Position numbers and translations under genes: made by a program. 64,000 bases of DNA from Amphiduros pacificus (Eukaryota; Annelida; Polychaeta; Phyllodocida; Hesionidae): positions 51,374,556 through 51,438,555 of the forward strand of contig OX439001.1 of the NCBI GenBank assembly GCA_949316495.1, read 5' to 3'. This document shows positions 24,001 to 57,020 of the stretch, piece by piece. The notes under the pieces were generated by a model. It did not search any database, was not told the origin of the DNA, and saw nothing but the letters and a program-made list of their open reading frames with translations. The stretch's first letter is position 1; each line of letters starts with the position of its first letter.

Positions 24001-27000
24001 TTATTTTGAAAAAATATTTTAAAAAACACTTGAAACTAGTTTGCTTGGAAATATTTATTTTGATTTTTTATCCATATTTCAAAGATGGAAATAAATTGAA
24101 ACATACAATGATGCAAAAACAAGTTGAGCTACCCAATTTGCATATTAGCAGGTGATATGTACAAGGCCCAAACAAATATTACAAATCATTCCCATTTTTA
24201 TATAATGCACTCCCTGGACATAAAATTCTTGAACAACTTTGTACATTATTCCATTCATTTTTTACATGACAACAATACATGTATTACATCATACAAAATT
24301 AAACTGTTTTACAGCTTTTATATCCCAGCCAGGATATCAATCAATATAGAATTCAATTGATCTTTATTATAGAAAAAAAATTATGAAATGTTCACATGAT
24401 TTTTGTTCATCAACTATTTGATACAATCTCATTTCTCTGGTTATTTCCTATCTGTGTATTAAACCTACAGTAACTGTAAAATTAAAACAAATACAATGTT
24501 ATCAATTTTTTCTGTCATGTCGGATGTCATTTTTTTGATCTGGAGTCTACAATTTGCCCAAATATGGTTTACCAAGCAACAAATGTGCTTAGACCAACGA
24601 TAGAATTAATCTTCAATTCTGATGATGATGATAATGATGATGATGTCGATACTTTGGCATTAATACCAGATTATCTGTCCCAGAACATATCTGCTACAGC
24701 ACACGACATAAACCAATACCCAATACACATCACAAGGTACAGGATATCCAGCAAGTTCCTCTCTCACGGATTGCCAATTGTATACTTCTGTTTAAAATCT
24801 CTTATATTCAAATACCTACATGACATCACATGGTCTTGAATGTATAGAACATGTACTGAATTTTAGAACATATTTCATTCAGATTGACAACTTGTTTTTT
24901 TTCTCGTTTTTTTTGCAAAATATATAAATAATAATGCAAATTATTTACAGGCTATGGTATGTGCATTACAAAACAGGCTGGAAATAGATAACATATCCTG
25001 AGGTATTCCATATAAAAATATGACTTGCTGATATAATTCAAATCTTTTGAAACCGAAATCCTATATTTGAATGAAATATCAACATTTCCCTTTTCAGACT
25101 ATGAGGTCTAATACGGAATTTAAAATTGGTTTACTTTCACTAATATTTTTAAAATTTTCTCAACAGAGTACAGTAGTTCATGAAAACATGTCTATTCCTA
25201 TTCTAATAATCCTGGATATACTGTTGAAATCATACACAGGGAAACATTTCATAGCAATTTGCAGGTTTGTAAGGCATCAATACAAATTTGCTGATGAATC
25301 TGAACATGATGATAGAAAGACATTAATTTTCCTAACATTGCTTCACCACTTCCATCCAAGCAGACCACACATCGCTTAACTAAGCCTTACCACTGAACCG
25401 TATTTACAACATCACAAGTCCAATCTCACTTTTTCTGTTCCATATTTATGATAAATGTGACAAAAATGTGTTATTTTTTAAATCTAAATAAGGGCTTAGC
25501 TATTTAAAATGAGCTTATTAAGAAATCTGGGATATGCCTTTCTGTTTGTAATTCAGTTTTAAAAAAAAATAAAATAGTTAATGTTTGTTTTCTACTATTG
25601 ACAATTGTTTTTTGTGTAACAATATAAATAATTTGTGTAACAATATAGGTACAGGTGTGGTTCATTTGATATTTAATTGCAGACAAGATAGTTGATTCCC
25701 TAATTTAAAATTATAACGAAAAAAAGTATATGTCATAAAAATAGGCAACAAATAGATTTTGAGCAATAAATATTTGAAATAAATTTACAAATGATTCGTT
25801 TCCACACAACCGCCTATAAAAGGTTTCCTACACATCTGAGAGCAAATTGAATGCAATATAATATTTTGCTTTTATCGTTTTCATTCACAAATTGAACTAT
25901 AAAATGCAAGATCACCATACCAAATATTAAGATGATAGAGACAAAAATGGTATAGCAAAGCTGTTTTATCCAATTTTGTTTTAGTCAAGGTCACTGCAGC
26001 AAGGTTTAAGGCTAAATCGTCAAACTAACATAACATTGCACACCTATCCCAAAGGTCATTCTCTATATCAAATATTTGATATATCAAATAGTTGCTGAGA
26101 AATAGCCTAGAAATCTCAGGCTGCTACCTTCAGCTCCCAACCCCCCCCCCCCCCCCCCCACTCCCTCTCTGCCAGTTTGTCCATTCAGCCTAAGGGTTAA
26201 AGATGAATTAAAAATGTACAATCTCTTCATAACACAAGATATCACTCATGAATTAATATTTTTGTTGGGAGTACATGCTAAATATTCATATGTATTCAGG
26301 AAACCATTCAAAATGTATCCATCCCAAGTAATTCTGAAAGATTGAGAAAAGGGTAGGAAAAAGACAACAAAAAACATTTGCTTACTTGCTGGCTTTGTAT
26401 TTGGCAATATCATGAAGGGAAGAAAGGGTAATTCTGCTAATTATCTTTGCATAAGATGACATTTTTATAAAAAAGATATCCCCCAATCCCTTTAGAAATA
26501 TATTTGGCACTATTTCATCAATGTCTTGCACAATTATCAGCAAGACAAGACAATCTGCTACATCTACCACTTTAGGGTACCATTTGAAACAACTGTGATG
26601 AATCAGAAAGTGTGATTTCAGTTACTTAAATGAATAATCACATTGACTGGGCAATATCTCTAAAATGAATCTGAGGAAAAATAAAGAAATTGACAGTCAC
26701 AGAGAAAATGTTTGGTTTTTTTTTTCCTTTTCTTTTTTTTGTTTGTTGTTGAAATTAGACACTTCTATAAGATGAGAAACTGTATCACAGCCAGGTGGTA
26801 CCCACCAAATGCTATGTACAACATAGGCAGGATTACAGATAGAACAGCAGTCATACATGGTCACATGGTTTCACAAATATCTACAATATAAATATCTTAT
26901 ATAATACTTCATCTATATATATATATATATACATCACAATATAAATGACCTAGAAAATGGTACCAGTAATAATTGTTCTTTCCCATTTTAACTATCCTTG

Positions 27001-27729
27001 TTTTCTAAGTGGTTATAATATACAAACTGGAATCCACAAATCAAAGTCCCTAAATAATTATTGGTGTCATAGGTATTAAATTTCACCACCATAGATAATA
27101 TTTTAAAACCATAATATATCTGATATTTATTAATAAATATCTTATCTGACAAATAAAAATCTATTTTTGTTAAACCAAAAAAAATGGAATTATGTGTAAT
27201 AATGTGGTATGAAATCTCCACATCTAGAGGAATGGAGCAGTTTGTTGTCTGACAAATAGGAAACCCTGTTACAAATACACAATGGCAAGTTTGAGATAGC
27301 CAACTTTGGCATCATTGTGAGCGAACTGGTTCATGTCCACTTCAATTTTCAAGACCACATCTAAAAAGCATGGAGCAAATATTTGAAAAATCTAAGTGAA
27401 AAATGATGGTAAAATACTCTTATCGTGGACCTTTGATTATAAGATAAATGAAAACTTTTAACAATATTCTTTAAAAAAATTGTTTTCTCATCATACCTAA
27501 AAAGGTCTTATTCAATAAATGATATTCAATTTGTTATTCAACTTCACATACTTGTTTAATCTGCAAATATGATATCCCTACTGCCAATACATGGCATATT
27601 CTAAATCCCTTTGACTAAACAAACTGTTACTTCTTTGAAATGGCACAGTGAAAGTATATGCTGTTTAATCCATTATGTGCTTTTATTTTTGATCTGAGTT
27701 AGTTATATCTTGCTATATATTACATATCT
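21014..27729. other. AT-rich gap between convergent HIP1 and VMP1
   Basis: Low-complexity AT-rich DNA with short ORFs only. A candidate plus-strand poly(A) signal aataaa lies at 23083-23088 and could end a long HIP1 transcript. A C homopolymer of about 19 bases is at 26141-26159. A (ta)n tract is near 26915. Part of the right side may be VMP1 3' UTR (minus strand). No conserved protein was recognised. Confidence 0.45.
23083..23088 (+). promoter_or_regulatory. Candidate poly(A) signal
   Basis: AATAAA within a typical AT-rich 3'-end context. Assignment to HIP1 is a guess because the stop codon is 14.6 kb upstream and a 9-kb element intervenes. Confidence 0.25.
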
Positions 27730-27880
27730 GATTGTTTAGTTTAATATGAATGTGCGTTGTCTTGTTATATTACATAGAAGATCATTTACTTTAATATGAA
27801 TGAGTGTTGTCTTGCTCTATTACCTGGACAATCATTTACTTTAATATGAATGTGTGTTGTCTTGCTATATGACATATACA
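27730..27880 (+). repeat. 50-bp unit repeated three times
   Basis: ttaatatgaatg recurs at 27741, 27791 and 27841 with the surrounding ~50 bp conserved. Confidence 0.85.
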
Positions 27881-28129
27881 ATCTACCCACTTCTGGTGAT
27901 ACCAACTACTTGCACCATTTAATTAATTACGACGACATACCTCTAGAATATATACTGCTTGAGTAACTGTCAGCTTCTTACCCTTCCACATTTGCAAGTG
28001 TAATTCATATAGGCACATTTAGCATGATAAATGACTATGTAACATGATTCACGACTCTCCTAATGTGCAGATTTACTATTTTGCATTTGTCATTAAATGG
28101 CAATCAGAGATACCAATGTCCCACCTGGT

Positions 28130-28275
28130 GTGAAGTGACAGAGAACTGCAAGTGGCAGAAGTGACGGAGAACGGAAAGTGGTAGAGAACCTTAAGTGACA
28201 GAGATCCGAATGTTGTGGAGAACCGGAAGATTTGGAAAACCGAAGTGGTGGAGAACTGGAAGTGGTGGAGAATAA
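28130..28275 (+). repeat. Purine-rich degenerate ~18-bp repeat
   Basis: Runs of variants of gtggtggagaactggaa and gtgacagagaacc give a strongly purine-biased strand for about 145 bp. Confidence 0.7.
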
Positions 28276-29079
28276 ATGAGAGGGAATTTCGAAATGGCCA
28301 TGTATTGTCAAATGAATTTTGACAATACTATTTGTTTAATAATTGAAAGTAATATTAAACACATCTAAATACTGCATAGTATACAGAAAAGGTAAGAATG
28401 GCATCAAATTTTATAAGAAAAGATATGATATGGTGCAAAGAAAATATGAAGAAATGTATTAATATAGTCCCAAATGAGAACATCCACACGATGCCGGTTG
28501 TAGGTTGGTAGAAAATAACATATCTCACCTTCCGGTGGGACATAACAAGGCAGCAACATCCTAATCCTAACTTACAGTCTCCATCTAACTGTGCATTGGC
28601 ACATAATGCAATATATGTTATTCTATCATTACAATATTTCTATATTTCCTAATGACTTCTATGTAATTTAGAAGTAAATACTACAATACTTTGAACCAAA
28701 TGTTTCCTGACTGACTTGTAGCAGATTATCATATTGAACATCTCACACTTGCCTTGCACAGCCTATCCTTTCCAAAATGACCGGGTTTCAATTATATTCA
28801 TAACCAAAAACTTTTTAAAACTTATTTACAATCAATTCAAAATTATTTAAAAAAAAGAAGAAATTATTCTATCTGTAAAGAGAAATTTTAATATGTAAAA
28901 GAATCTTATTTTAATATTAATTATCCTAAATAGAGATTTTGTTTTCTCTTTTCACCTTTAAAAGGAGTTCATGATTTCTTTTAGGTCTTAAAGATCCTAT
29001 TAATATAAGTAACTCCATAATATAAGATATCAATCAGTATTATATTTATATGAAATCTATCAAGATCAGCATATGCATC

Positions 29080-48964
<19,885 letters not shown>

Positions 48965-50578
48965 ATTCTAGCGGGGTTCAACACAAATTCCTACCTTCTG
49001 GTCACCGTTTGAAGCACTTAAATATCCGTAATCACGATCCCCCAAATGCCGACAATTTTATGAATTATCAGTTTATCGATTTCAAGACACGTCACACTCC
49101 TTCAATAGGTCCTATTCTCAAGTCACCAATATTTCCTTCCACGCTTGGCACGTACTTATTATCTAGATTTTGTCCCACATACAATAATCACCTGGTATTC
49201 CGAATTTTTAATCTCTAATTTCTATAAATAACAGATTTGAGCCTTGAACTTTTCGGGTAAAAATAAATTATTTATTATAATTTAAAATAAGCTTCAAAAT
49301 TTGAATTTATAATTAACCCATCTTGTGTATTTGTGTCGGTTAATGTTATACATTATTTAAAGAAAGTCATGAGAATAATAAGTCTTGTAAAATACAATTC
49401 ACATACTGAACTATTAATAATGAACTATTTACTCTGCAAGAATTCTATCTTTAATTTAAAAATAATTGCTACCCTATTATTTACAATAAATGACCCAAAA
49501 ATTCATTGATAACCATAGTACCAGAAAGAAGAACGAAAAATAAATAAATATTTTTCTTGCCAGATTAAACTACCTTTCTATCACTCCATATACATATCTG
49601 TAACTAATATTCTATTTCAAACATTTTAGTGGTCAGCTATTCATGTGTTAGAAACAATATATCTATCAAACTGATATCATTTATTTATTCTATATAAAAT
49701 TTCAGTCTGCATGTGAAGATCAAAATGTTGAATTTCTTTGGAAATAACCGCAGTGGGTTCCAGAGACATTTGATACATTGATTGATTGATTGAATTTTAT
49801 TGACAATAGAAGGTCACATAAAACCTAATAATACATATATCTTTGCTTCCAATGATAACATAATTATCATCTTAATAGGAGACTCCCTAGCACTCTTTAT
49901 TTAGTTTGTCTAAATATGTTCGACCAATATTAAATAATGTAACTTCCAGTTGAAAGAGTTTGTAGCTTCAAGTGTGATAAAAAATGACAATATAATTCAA
50001 CGTCTCTACTTGCAATGTTGGAAACCTTGGAAGATCGCATGAAATCCCTATCTTAAATGTCCTTGACCTTACTAAGTCGCACTCGATTTCCAATAAAATC
50101 TTGAGTAAATGATTTGATTTATTGGTAGTCTTGAGATCTACACGAATAAGCTTATGTCTAATTGATACAATACGAGATTTATACGCTTAAACATTTTATT
50201 AAGTTTCTGGGATAATTTTATTTGCCGCTCTCGGAAATACACGCTTGTTGCCATTAATTAGCATTTCTCGAATGCACCTTGAGCTTAAATGTTTTGACTT
50301 GGCCTTGCACAACTGAGCGAAAGTACAGTCGATGATGCAAACAACTAGAAATAGGTAAGCCTGTGTATAAAACACATGTTATGTGGAAAATTACAAATTT
50401 CAAAATATAACTTGTAGAGGGAGATGACATGACATAACTGAGATATAAAATTATTAAGCTGGAACTTGCATGTACTTCAACTTGTTAATTGTCATTCAGT
50501 GATCAGTCCGACAGCATTGCAGTGGCAGTCATATGATATAAAAGTTTTTTTTGTAAAATTACTGTTAGAGATTCCGAG
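48965..50578. promoter_or_regulatory. Divergent intergenic region, VMP1 / Tpt1-like-LRR
   Basis: 1.6 kb between the two start codons. It must contain both promoters and 5' UTRs. AT-rich; no TATA or CpG-rich core stands out, and no gene was recognised. Confidence 0.55.
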
Positions 50579-53120
50579 ATGGGCAGCATGGAAATAGATG
50601 AGGTAGAAAGTGCCAAAAAGGGTCGGCTGGTAAGGCTTGGAAAACGCCTTGCCTACCTGCTGAGATATGGAGCAGAGAAGGAAGGTCTGGAGGTCCATGA
50701 AGGAGGTACGTGGTTCTCATCATGATCTTAATTGTCAGCGTCACCACAAGCCAGTTATTACACATTACCACAGAAAGCAGTGGCCGGAACTTCTAGACTG
50801 ATAATTCTGCTAATCCGATGATTGATCGGCATCACAAATTGAAACATGATCGACTTCACGAATTGAAGCATGATCAGCTTCACAAGTTGAAACATGATTG
50901 GCTTTACAAATTGAAACATTATTGGCTTCACAAATTGAAACATGATCAGCTTCATAAATGTAATAACCATAATTTAAGTTTAAACAAGGCCAGAGAAACC
51001 CCCAATTAAGGTGGATTTAGTTTTAAGAATACCATTCTTATGAGGTATTGATTTTAAGCAATGTCAAAGTCAGAAAGTCACAAATTGAAAAAATACTCGA
51101 TACATGTAAACTAGAGGTTTATTATCTCTCTTTCCAAGTTCTACCATTTTCCCATATTTGGTAACCAGAGGGTTATTGAAAATACACGTAACTGATAATT
51201 TGAGTTGTGAAGGTAGCAGAAAAATTTAATCAACTTTTCAAGATGACTGATCATCAACTCTTCCCACTTTGAAGGCCTGTGCCTTCCTGTTATCAATCTG
51301 TCTGTTCTTCTGATAGTTGCTTCTTAGAATAATTCTCCTAATGTGACACTATAACTAAACCTAACATAATAGTATATATGAAAAAGCTTGACAAAATTAT
51401 TTTCTTTCAATGATTTCACAGCACAGTTGTTATTCATAAAATTGTTTAATTTGAAGCATTACTGCAAATGATAATAATTTGTGTGATTGAGGTTTGTATT
51501 TTTTGCAGGATATGTGGAGATAATGGAGCTTTTAAGGGTGCCCATGTTAAGTCATGACTCTCCAGATGAGATCATGCAAGAGATCACAAATTCTATGTCC
51601 TACAGAGGAACCAAAAGATTTGAGAGGAAAAATCTCAACAGCACAATATATGTGCGGGCTGTGTATGGCCGCAGGATGGAAAGGGTGAGAAATATTCAAA
51701 AATGTGTCAAAAACAGATATTTTCTTAAGTGGTGATTAAAATATTATTTTTAAAAACCAGGATTTGCTACTTTGTGCCAATTAAGTAATTGAAATGGTTT
51801 TGTTTTAGATTTGTAATTTAACCTGATTTTCTTCATATATATAGAATCAAATAATATATAAAAAATAAATATATTTTATTTCTATACAAATCTTTGCAAG
51901 AAAGTAAAAAGAACCCATTAATATTCATTGTATTCGGTAATCATTTTTTTCAATCAACTATGATTAAAACAGTTTTTTTCTTACTTTCAGAACCCAAATC
52001 ACGAAGGCACTAAAGTGACAAGGTTACTGGAGATGTGCATGAAGCATGTATGCAACAACTTGGATGATTACGACCTGGATGGATTCCCAGATGAATTTAT
52101 ACTCAAGTATGTTTTTATAAATGATATTGATCTTACAAATCAAATGAATAAAAAGTAATTTCTAAACTTTGCTAAATCTGCCTTGTACATGGAGATATGG
52201 GCTCTTGCTTAACAATCTTTTCTCTTGTGATCATGCATATTGTTTAATTTGAAATAAAAATAGTGACAGGTTCACTGTGGTCAAAATATAAGATCAAATG
52301 AAAGGTTTTTTGCTTATGATAGATATTTTACCTATTTCAGTTCCATGATTCACCGGTTAAAGCGGGAGAAGAGGCTGACCAATAAGGCTCTGCGTACCAT
52401 CCTGGTGCCGACTATAGAGCACCTGGATCTGGAGGGCTGCTATCTGACAGAGGGCTCCATAAAGCTGGTGGGACAGAAGTGTCCAAACCTCAAGGTGCTT
52501 AGTCTCTATGGCTGTGGTTACATCATGACAGACCACTTCATGGAAATATTACTCAAAGTAAGTTCCCATACTTTTATTTCCAAATTTATACTTTACAGCT
52601 CAGCAAATACAAATTAACAGAATTATACTGAATTTGTATTGACAAAAAAAAAGTTCACATAAACAGTGATTGGATAATTCACCAATGATGATGTTTTTAT
52701 TTTTGGAAACATATTGTTTAATAATTTAAATATTTTAATGGATTTCTTTTGTTTGTGTTACAGAAATTAAAAACCTTAGAATCTCTCAACATATGCGGGT
52801 GTCACCACTTGACAGACCGGACTCTCCGGGCTTTAGTTCGCAACCAGAGGAAGTCTTTATGCTACCTGCATTGTACACACAACATGGACCTATCAGAAGC
52901 AGCCGTCTTACATCTTGTACTCTCCTGTACAAATCTGAAACATTTGGATATTTTTGACAACAGAAATATTTCAGAATCTGGCCGTCAAACTCTTGTTGAA
53001 ATCGCGTTGGATAGGAAAATGACAATATCTCTGAAAGGGTTGAATGTGGAGGGTGTAACACCATCAGACCCCTCTGGTGGCAGACAGAACTGGAAACCTG
53101 CTGCAGGACTTGCAATATAA
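50579..53120 (+). CDS. Tpt1/KptA-N-like, VHL-box-like, LRR protein (5 exons)
   Basis: Exons 50579-50705, 51509-51684, 51991-52106, 52341-52557 and 52764-53120 join in phase to 330 residues. Residues 16-101 align along their length with the N-terminal lobe of human TRPT1 (tRNA 2'-phosphotransferase): RLGKRLAYLLRYGAEKEGLE, GGYVEIMELL and TKRF. The catalytic Arg-His is Arg29-Tyr30 here, Arg79 of KRF is kept, and the NAD-binding lobe is absent, so transferase activity is unlikely. Residues 113-137 (LLEMCMKHV, then GFPDEF) resemble a VHL box (BC box plus Cul2 box) as in ZYG11/ZER1. Residues 145-310 are cysteine-type leucine-rich repeats (IEHLDLEGCYLTEGS, LESLNICGCHHLTDRTL). Inference: an RNA-binding pseudoenzyme lobe on a possible Cul2-ElonginBC substrate receptor. 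No established symbol is known to me. Confidence 0.88.
50829..50960 (+). repeat. 24-bp minisatellite in intron 1 of the LRR gene
   Basis: Five to six units of the type catgatcagcttcacaagttgaaa. Since 24 is a multiple of three, short open frames appear on both strands; they are artefacts. Confidence 0.9.
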
Positions 53121-53204
53121 TTGTGATAAAAAAAAAAAAAGTAAAGCTGACATTTATATACCCCTGATACCAGACAATGTCTGCTCATAGCGGTTGATAG
53201 TAAC

Positions 53205-53340
53205 TGGCCAGGATTCGAACCCAGAACCCCTGGATCTCAAGGCGAATACTCTACCAATTGAGCTATTTCTCAAGGCGAATACTCTACCAATTGAGCTATT
53301 TCTCAAGGCGAATACTCTACCAATTGAGCTATTTCGGCCA
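53205..53340 (-). repeat. tRNA-derived SINE head with tripled box A
   Basis: Read on the minus strand, it starts tggccgaaatagctcaattg, has the A box (tagctcaattggtagag), and ends with the B box (ggttcgaatcc) and a matching acceptor strand tggcca. A 33-bp block holding the A box and anticodon region is tandemly repeated three times (plus-strand starts 53236, 53269 and 53302). The anticodon stem does not pair properly, so it is not a working tRNA. It sits 85 bp past the LRR gene stop, probably in the 3' UTR, antisense. Confidence 0.85.
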
Positions 53341-54518
53341 GATAGTAGGGAAGATTAGAGACAGACAAAAGTTACTTACATACCTGTATTTTAACCATTC
53401 TGGTCCATCATTTGTCAACGATGACAACCATGTGGTGCTTTCAAAAATGATCTTTAGAAATAAGTTATGAATATAAAAAAGAAATCTTTTCAAGATTTAA
53501 AATTGTCTATACATTTAATTATTTATAAAATCAGAAGAATGAAAGATTGTAAAGAACATAAGAAGTATTTTGGATCTCTCTGAAAGGAATATTGCTCTTA
53601 AATTTGATAAATAAAAAAAAAAGATGTTGACTAAAGAAAAATATACTGAGCTCTGCAATGAATTTACTTGCACCTGGGTAAAGCCAATGTAACTTTTGAC
53701 AAATATAATCTACAAAAAGGTCCAAAATCAGCTCATTTTTCTCCATTATATACAGAATTTGAATGCAACTTTTAATTCTGTTACCTGTACATTTATATAA
53801 AACACAAACATGTATAATGGGATTGTGAAACTGAGTTCAGTTTTGCACTGCAGGGAAGTCATGAATGCACATAACACCAATTTCATTATATTTAACAGGT
53901 ACCGATATGTAGAGTTTTTGAATATAAGTGAATTTGAAATCAAATACTAGTAGTTGCAAAATATGAATTTAAATATGGATCAGATATAATCAGGAATCTA
54001 AGCTTCATACTGGTTTTCTTTGCTTATTTCAATAACTTTTCTTGAAAAAATATTCCTCTAAAAAATCTGTTTTAGTCTGGTCCCTTAAACACAAGAATAG
54101 CAAATATTTCACTCGTTTTATTAATTTGTTTAAAGTCAATACAGGGATAAATTCCTTAATGTTATTGGAATAGATCTGTGATATCATATTGTCTTTATAT
54201 TTTTCTGTAAAATGTATATAATATAACATGTACAAACTTTTAAAAAATCATTTGTTGTTGTTAAATTTCAAAACATAAAATTGTGTTCAGTGTTATTTTA
54301 TGAAACTTGGGGATGGATCTCATTCTGAACAAATAAATTTTCACCAAACTTTTGTGGGGTAACTAGACAAAGTATTTAAAACAAAAATTGGGGGTCACCA
54401 TGCTTGATACTTTATATTCATGCCAGTAACAATACTGTTTTATCACAATTATGAAGAGAGTTCTCTAAAATTAGTTCAGAAATAAAATGTTTCAACATTA
54501 TTTTTACATGCTGCAATA
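53341..54518. other. AT-rich gene-free stretch
   Basis: Between the SINE and the foldback element. Short ORFs only. May include the LRR gene 3' UTR. Confidence 0.45.
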
Positions 54519-56503
54519 TACCGTATTTACTCGTATATAAGACGAGGTTTTTTTCCAAAAACTCTTAGTTAATGTTTAGGGGGTCGTCTTATACACGAGA
54601 GCAGTCTTATACTCGAGTATTTACGGTAAAACGTAAATACGGTAAAACGTAAATATTTTCGAAAAAACGAATATCAGACGTAGCAGATTGATTTTAATTG
54701 CGTTTTAAATGATAAATACAGGTATTTACTGTAAAGCAGTGGAAACAAAGACGAAATGCAAAACTGTGAACGCTGATAATTGAAATCAGTGAGAACAAAG
54801 TCAAAACAAAGCATTTCGAAATAATATGTTTTAAATGATATATAAAGGTATTTACTCAATATTATCACAAATTCACTTTGCAGGTCAAGAACAGAACAAA
54901 ACCATCCATTATTGCGCAATATATTAACAATCGTTTTCGCGCTAAAAACAAGAGCCTCTTCCCGTCACTTCCTCCTTTCAAAATTGCGACCACGTGTTGC
55001 GTTGAGTCGTGTCTTCCCTTCTTGACAGAAATGCCTTCACACGTGGATCGATTTTAATTGCGTTTTAAATGATAAATAAAGGTATTCACCCAATATTATC
55101 ACAAATTATGCTTCGCAGGTCGAGAATTTATCCTTGAAGTAAAACGTAAATATCATGTACGTGACGTCACGTTAATTCACGTCCGCAACACGAGGAGAAG
55201 CCAGGGATCCATCATTGCACAATATATTAATATTTCAATGCGTGTTAAGTAGGCTCTGATCGTTTTTGCGCCAAAAATAAGAGCTTGTCCCCGTCACTCC
55301 CGTTTTTTAAAATGACGACCTCGTATTGCGTAATGCATGTTAAATGGATGAATGGTTTTGTTCTGTTCTCGACCTGCAAAGCGTATTTCAGATAAATAAA
55401 GGTATATACATAATATTATCACAAATTACGTTTTGCAGGTCGAGAACAGAACAAAACCATCCATTATTGCGCAATATATTAACAATCGTTTTCGCGCTAA
55501 AAACAAGAGCCTCTTCCCGTCACTTCCGTCTTTCAAAATTGCGACCACGTGTTGCGTTGAGTCGTGTCTTCCTTGTTGACAGAAATGCTTTCACACGCGG
55601 ATCGATTTTAATTGCATTTCAAATGATAAATAATGAAAACGCTTTGTTTTGAGGCTAAAATCAATGATGTGGAGAAATTCTCGACGTAATTGTGATAATA
55701 TTAAGTACATACCTTTATTTATCATTTAAAACGCAATTAAAATCGATCAGCTACGGATATGAAAGTTCAATTTGACATGTTGGCCGCTCCACTTTTGTCT
55801 CGTGGGCACCCAGACGCTAAGATCAAGGACGTCACGTACATCGTATTACGTTTTACTTTGTGGAGAAATTCTCGACCTGCAAAGCATAATTTGTGATAAT
55901 ATTGGGTAAATACCTTTATTTATCATTTAAAACGCAATTAAAATCAATCTGCTACGTCTGATGTCTATTATTTCGAAACACTTTGTTTTGACTTTGTTCT
56001 CGCTGATTCCAATTATCAGCGTTCACAGTTTTGCATTTCGTCATTGTTTCCACTGCTTTGAGTCGTGTCTTCCCTTTTAGACAGAAATGCTTTCACACGT
56101 GTTTCGATTTTAATTGCATTTTAAATGGATTGATGTTTTTTTTCTGTTCTCGAACAATTTGTGATAATATTGGGTAAATACCTTTATTTATCATTTAAAA
56201 CGCAATTAAAATCAATCTGCTACCTCCAATATTCGTTATTTCGAAAATATGAACATCGTATTTACGTTTTACCGTATTTACTCGTGTATAAGACCGTTAA
56301 GATCTTGTTTTGTAAGCATATTTACATTTCACTTTTAATATGACCGCCATGCGTCAGCTGAAGCTTGAATGGTAGCAGAGCCGATATCTCAAGAAAAACC
56401 AACTCGTCTTATATTCGGAAATTGTTTTTTTTAGAGCAAAATAAGCTCAATTTTGGGGGGTCGTCTTATACACGAGTCTTCTTATACACGAGTAAATACG
56501 GTA
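54519..56503. mobile_element. 2-kb foldback element of nested inverted modules
   Basis: It is bounded by taccgtatttactcgt and its complement, with TA at both edges. Each edge is itself a complete small MITE (54519-54628 and 56270-56503) with the same ends. Inside, 54629-54715 is the inverted copy of 56190-56269 and 54745-54830 of 55963-56055, so the arms pair over about 300 bp. Between them a ~220-bp block occurs as direct repeats (54880-55075 and 55430-55625). No ORF looks real. Related end pieces occur at 62968-63105. Confidence 0.85.
55778..55817 (-). mobile_element. 40-bp piece shared with the LINE 3' end
   Basis: atgttggccgctccactttt and the next ~20 bases match 9964-10003, the 3' end of the LINE at 9937-12470, with about one or two changes. 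It may be an extremely 5'-truncated insertion of the same LINE family, without the pentanucleotide tail. Confidence 0.6.
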
Positions 56504-56866
56504 GCTGGAAATCAATTCCTCATGTAGGGGACAGACTCCACCAATTTTAAGCCTGGCTTTGTCAGCAAAGCTTATAAGCTGATTGCGGGATGCCATTTTG
56601 TCCTAAAACAATACATGCCCAAACTGCATCCAAAATCAGAACTGCACAAAAAGCTCGCTAAAATCCTATCATTAAAAAAATGAGATAGTAACCTGCAAGC
56701 CTACTGCAGCAAGAGGGGGACGTTTTCTGTCATGATGTCAACAAACTACTGTGTGGGTTGCATAGGTATCATACGAAAGATGTGGTATAGTCACTGTCAG
56801 GTTTTGAATCTTCATTTTCCCATTACTTATTTTTTTATATTATTTTTTACATTTTTTTTGACAAAC

Positions 56867-57020
56867 AGCTGTTATGTTTTGGGGTAAAGATATATCCCCT
56901 GCCATAATTACCCACATGCTCCATGCTATATACAAAGCAGCTGTCATGTTTTTGGGTGAAGATGTATATTCAATATATATGAACCATACTTACTCACACA
57001 CTCCATGCCATATACAAAGA
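56867..57020 (+). repeat. ~75-bp tandem duplication
   Basis: cagctgttatgtttt and cagctgtcatgttttt start two diverged copies at 56867 and 56938, each ending near ctccatgc-atatacaaag. Confidence 0.7.

Noticed and set aside
52786-53188. Minus-strand ORFs over the last LRR exon
   Set aside because: They are antisense shadows of a well-supported coding exon.
53205-53340. Functional tRNA-Ser(UGA) gene
   Set aside because: The D-arm and B box fit, but the anticodon stem does not pair, there is no long variable arm, and the A-box block is tripled; a SINE head fits better.
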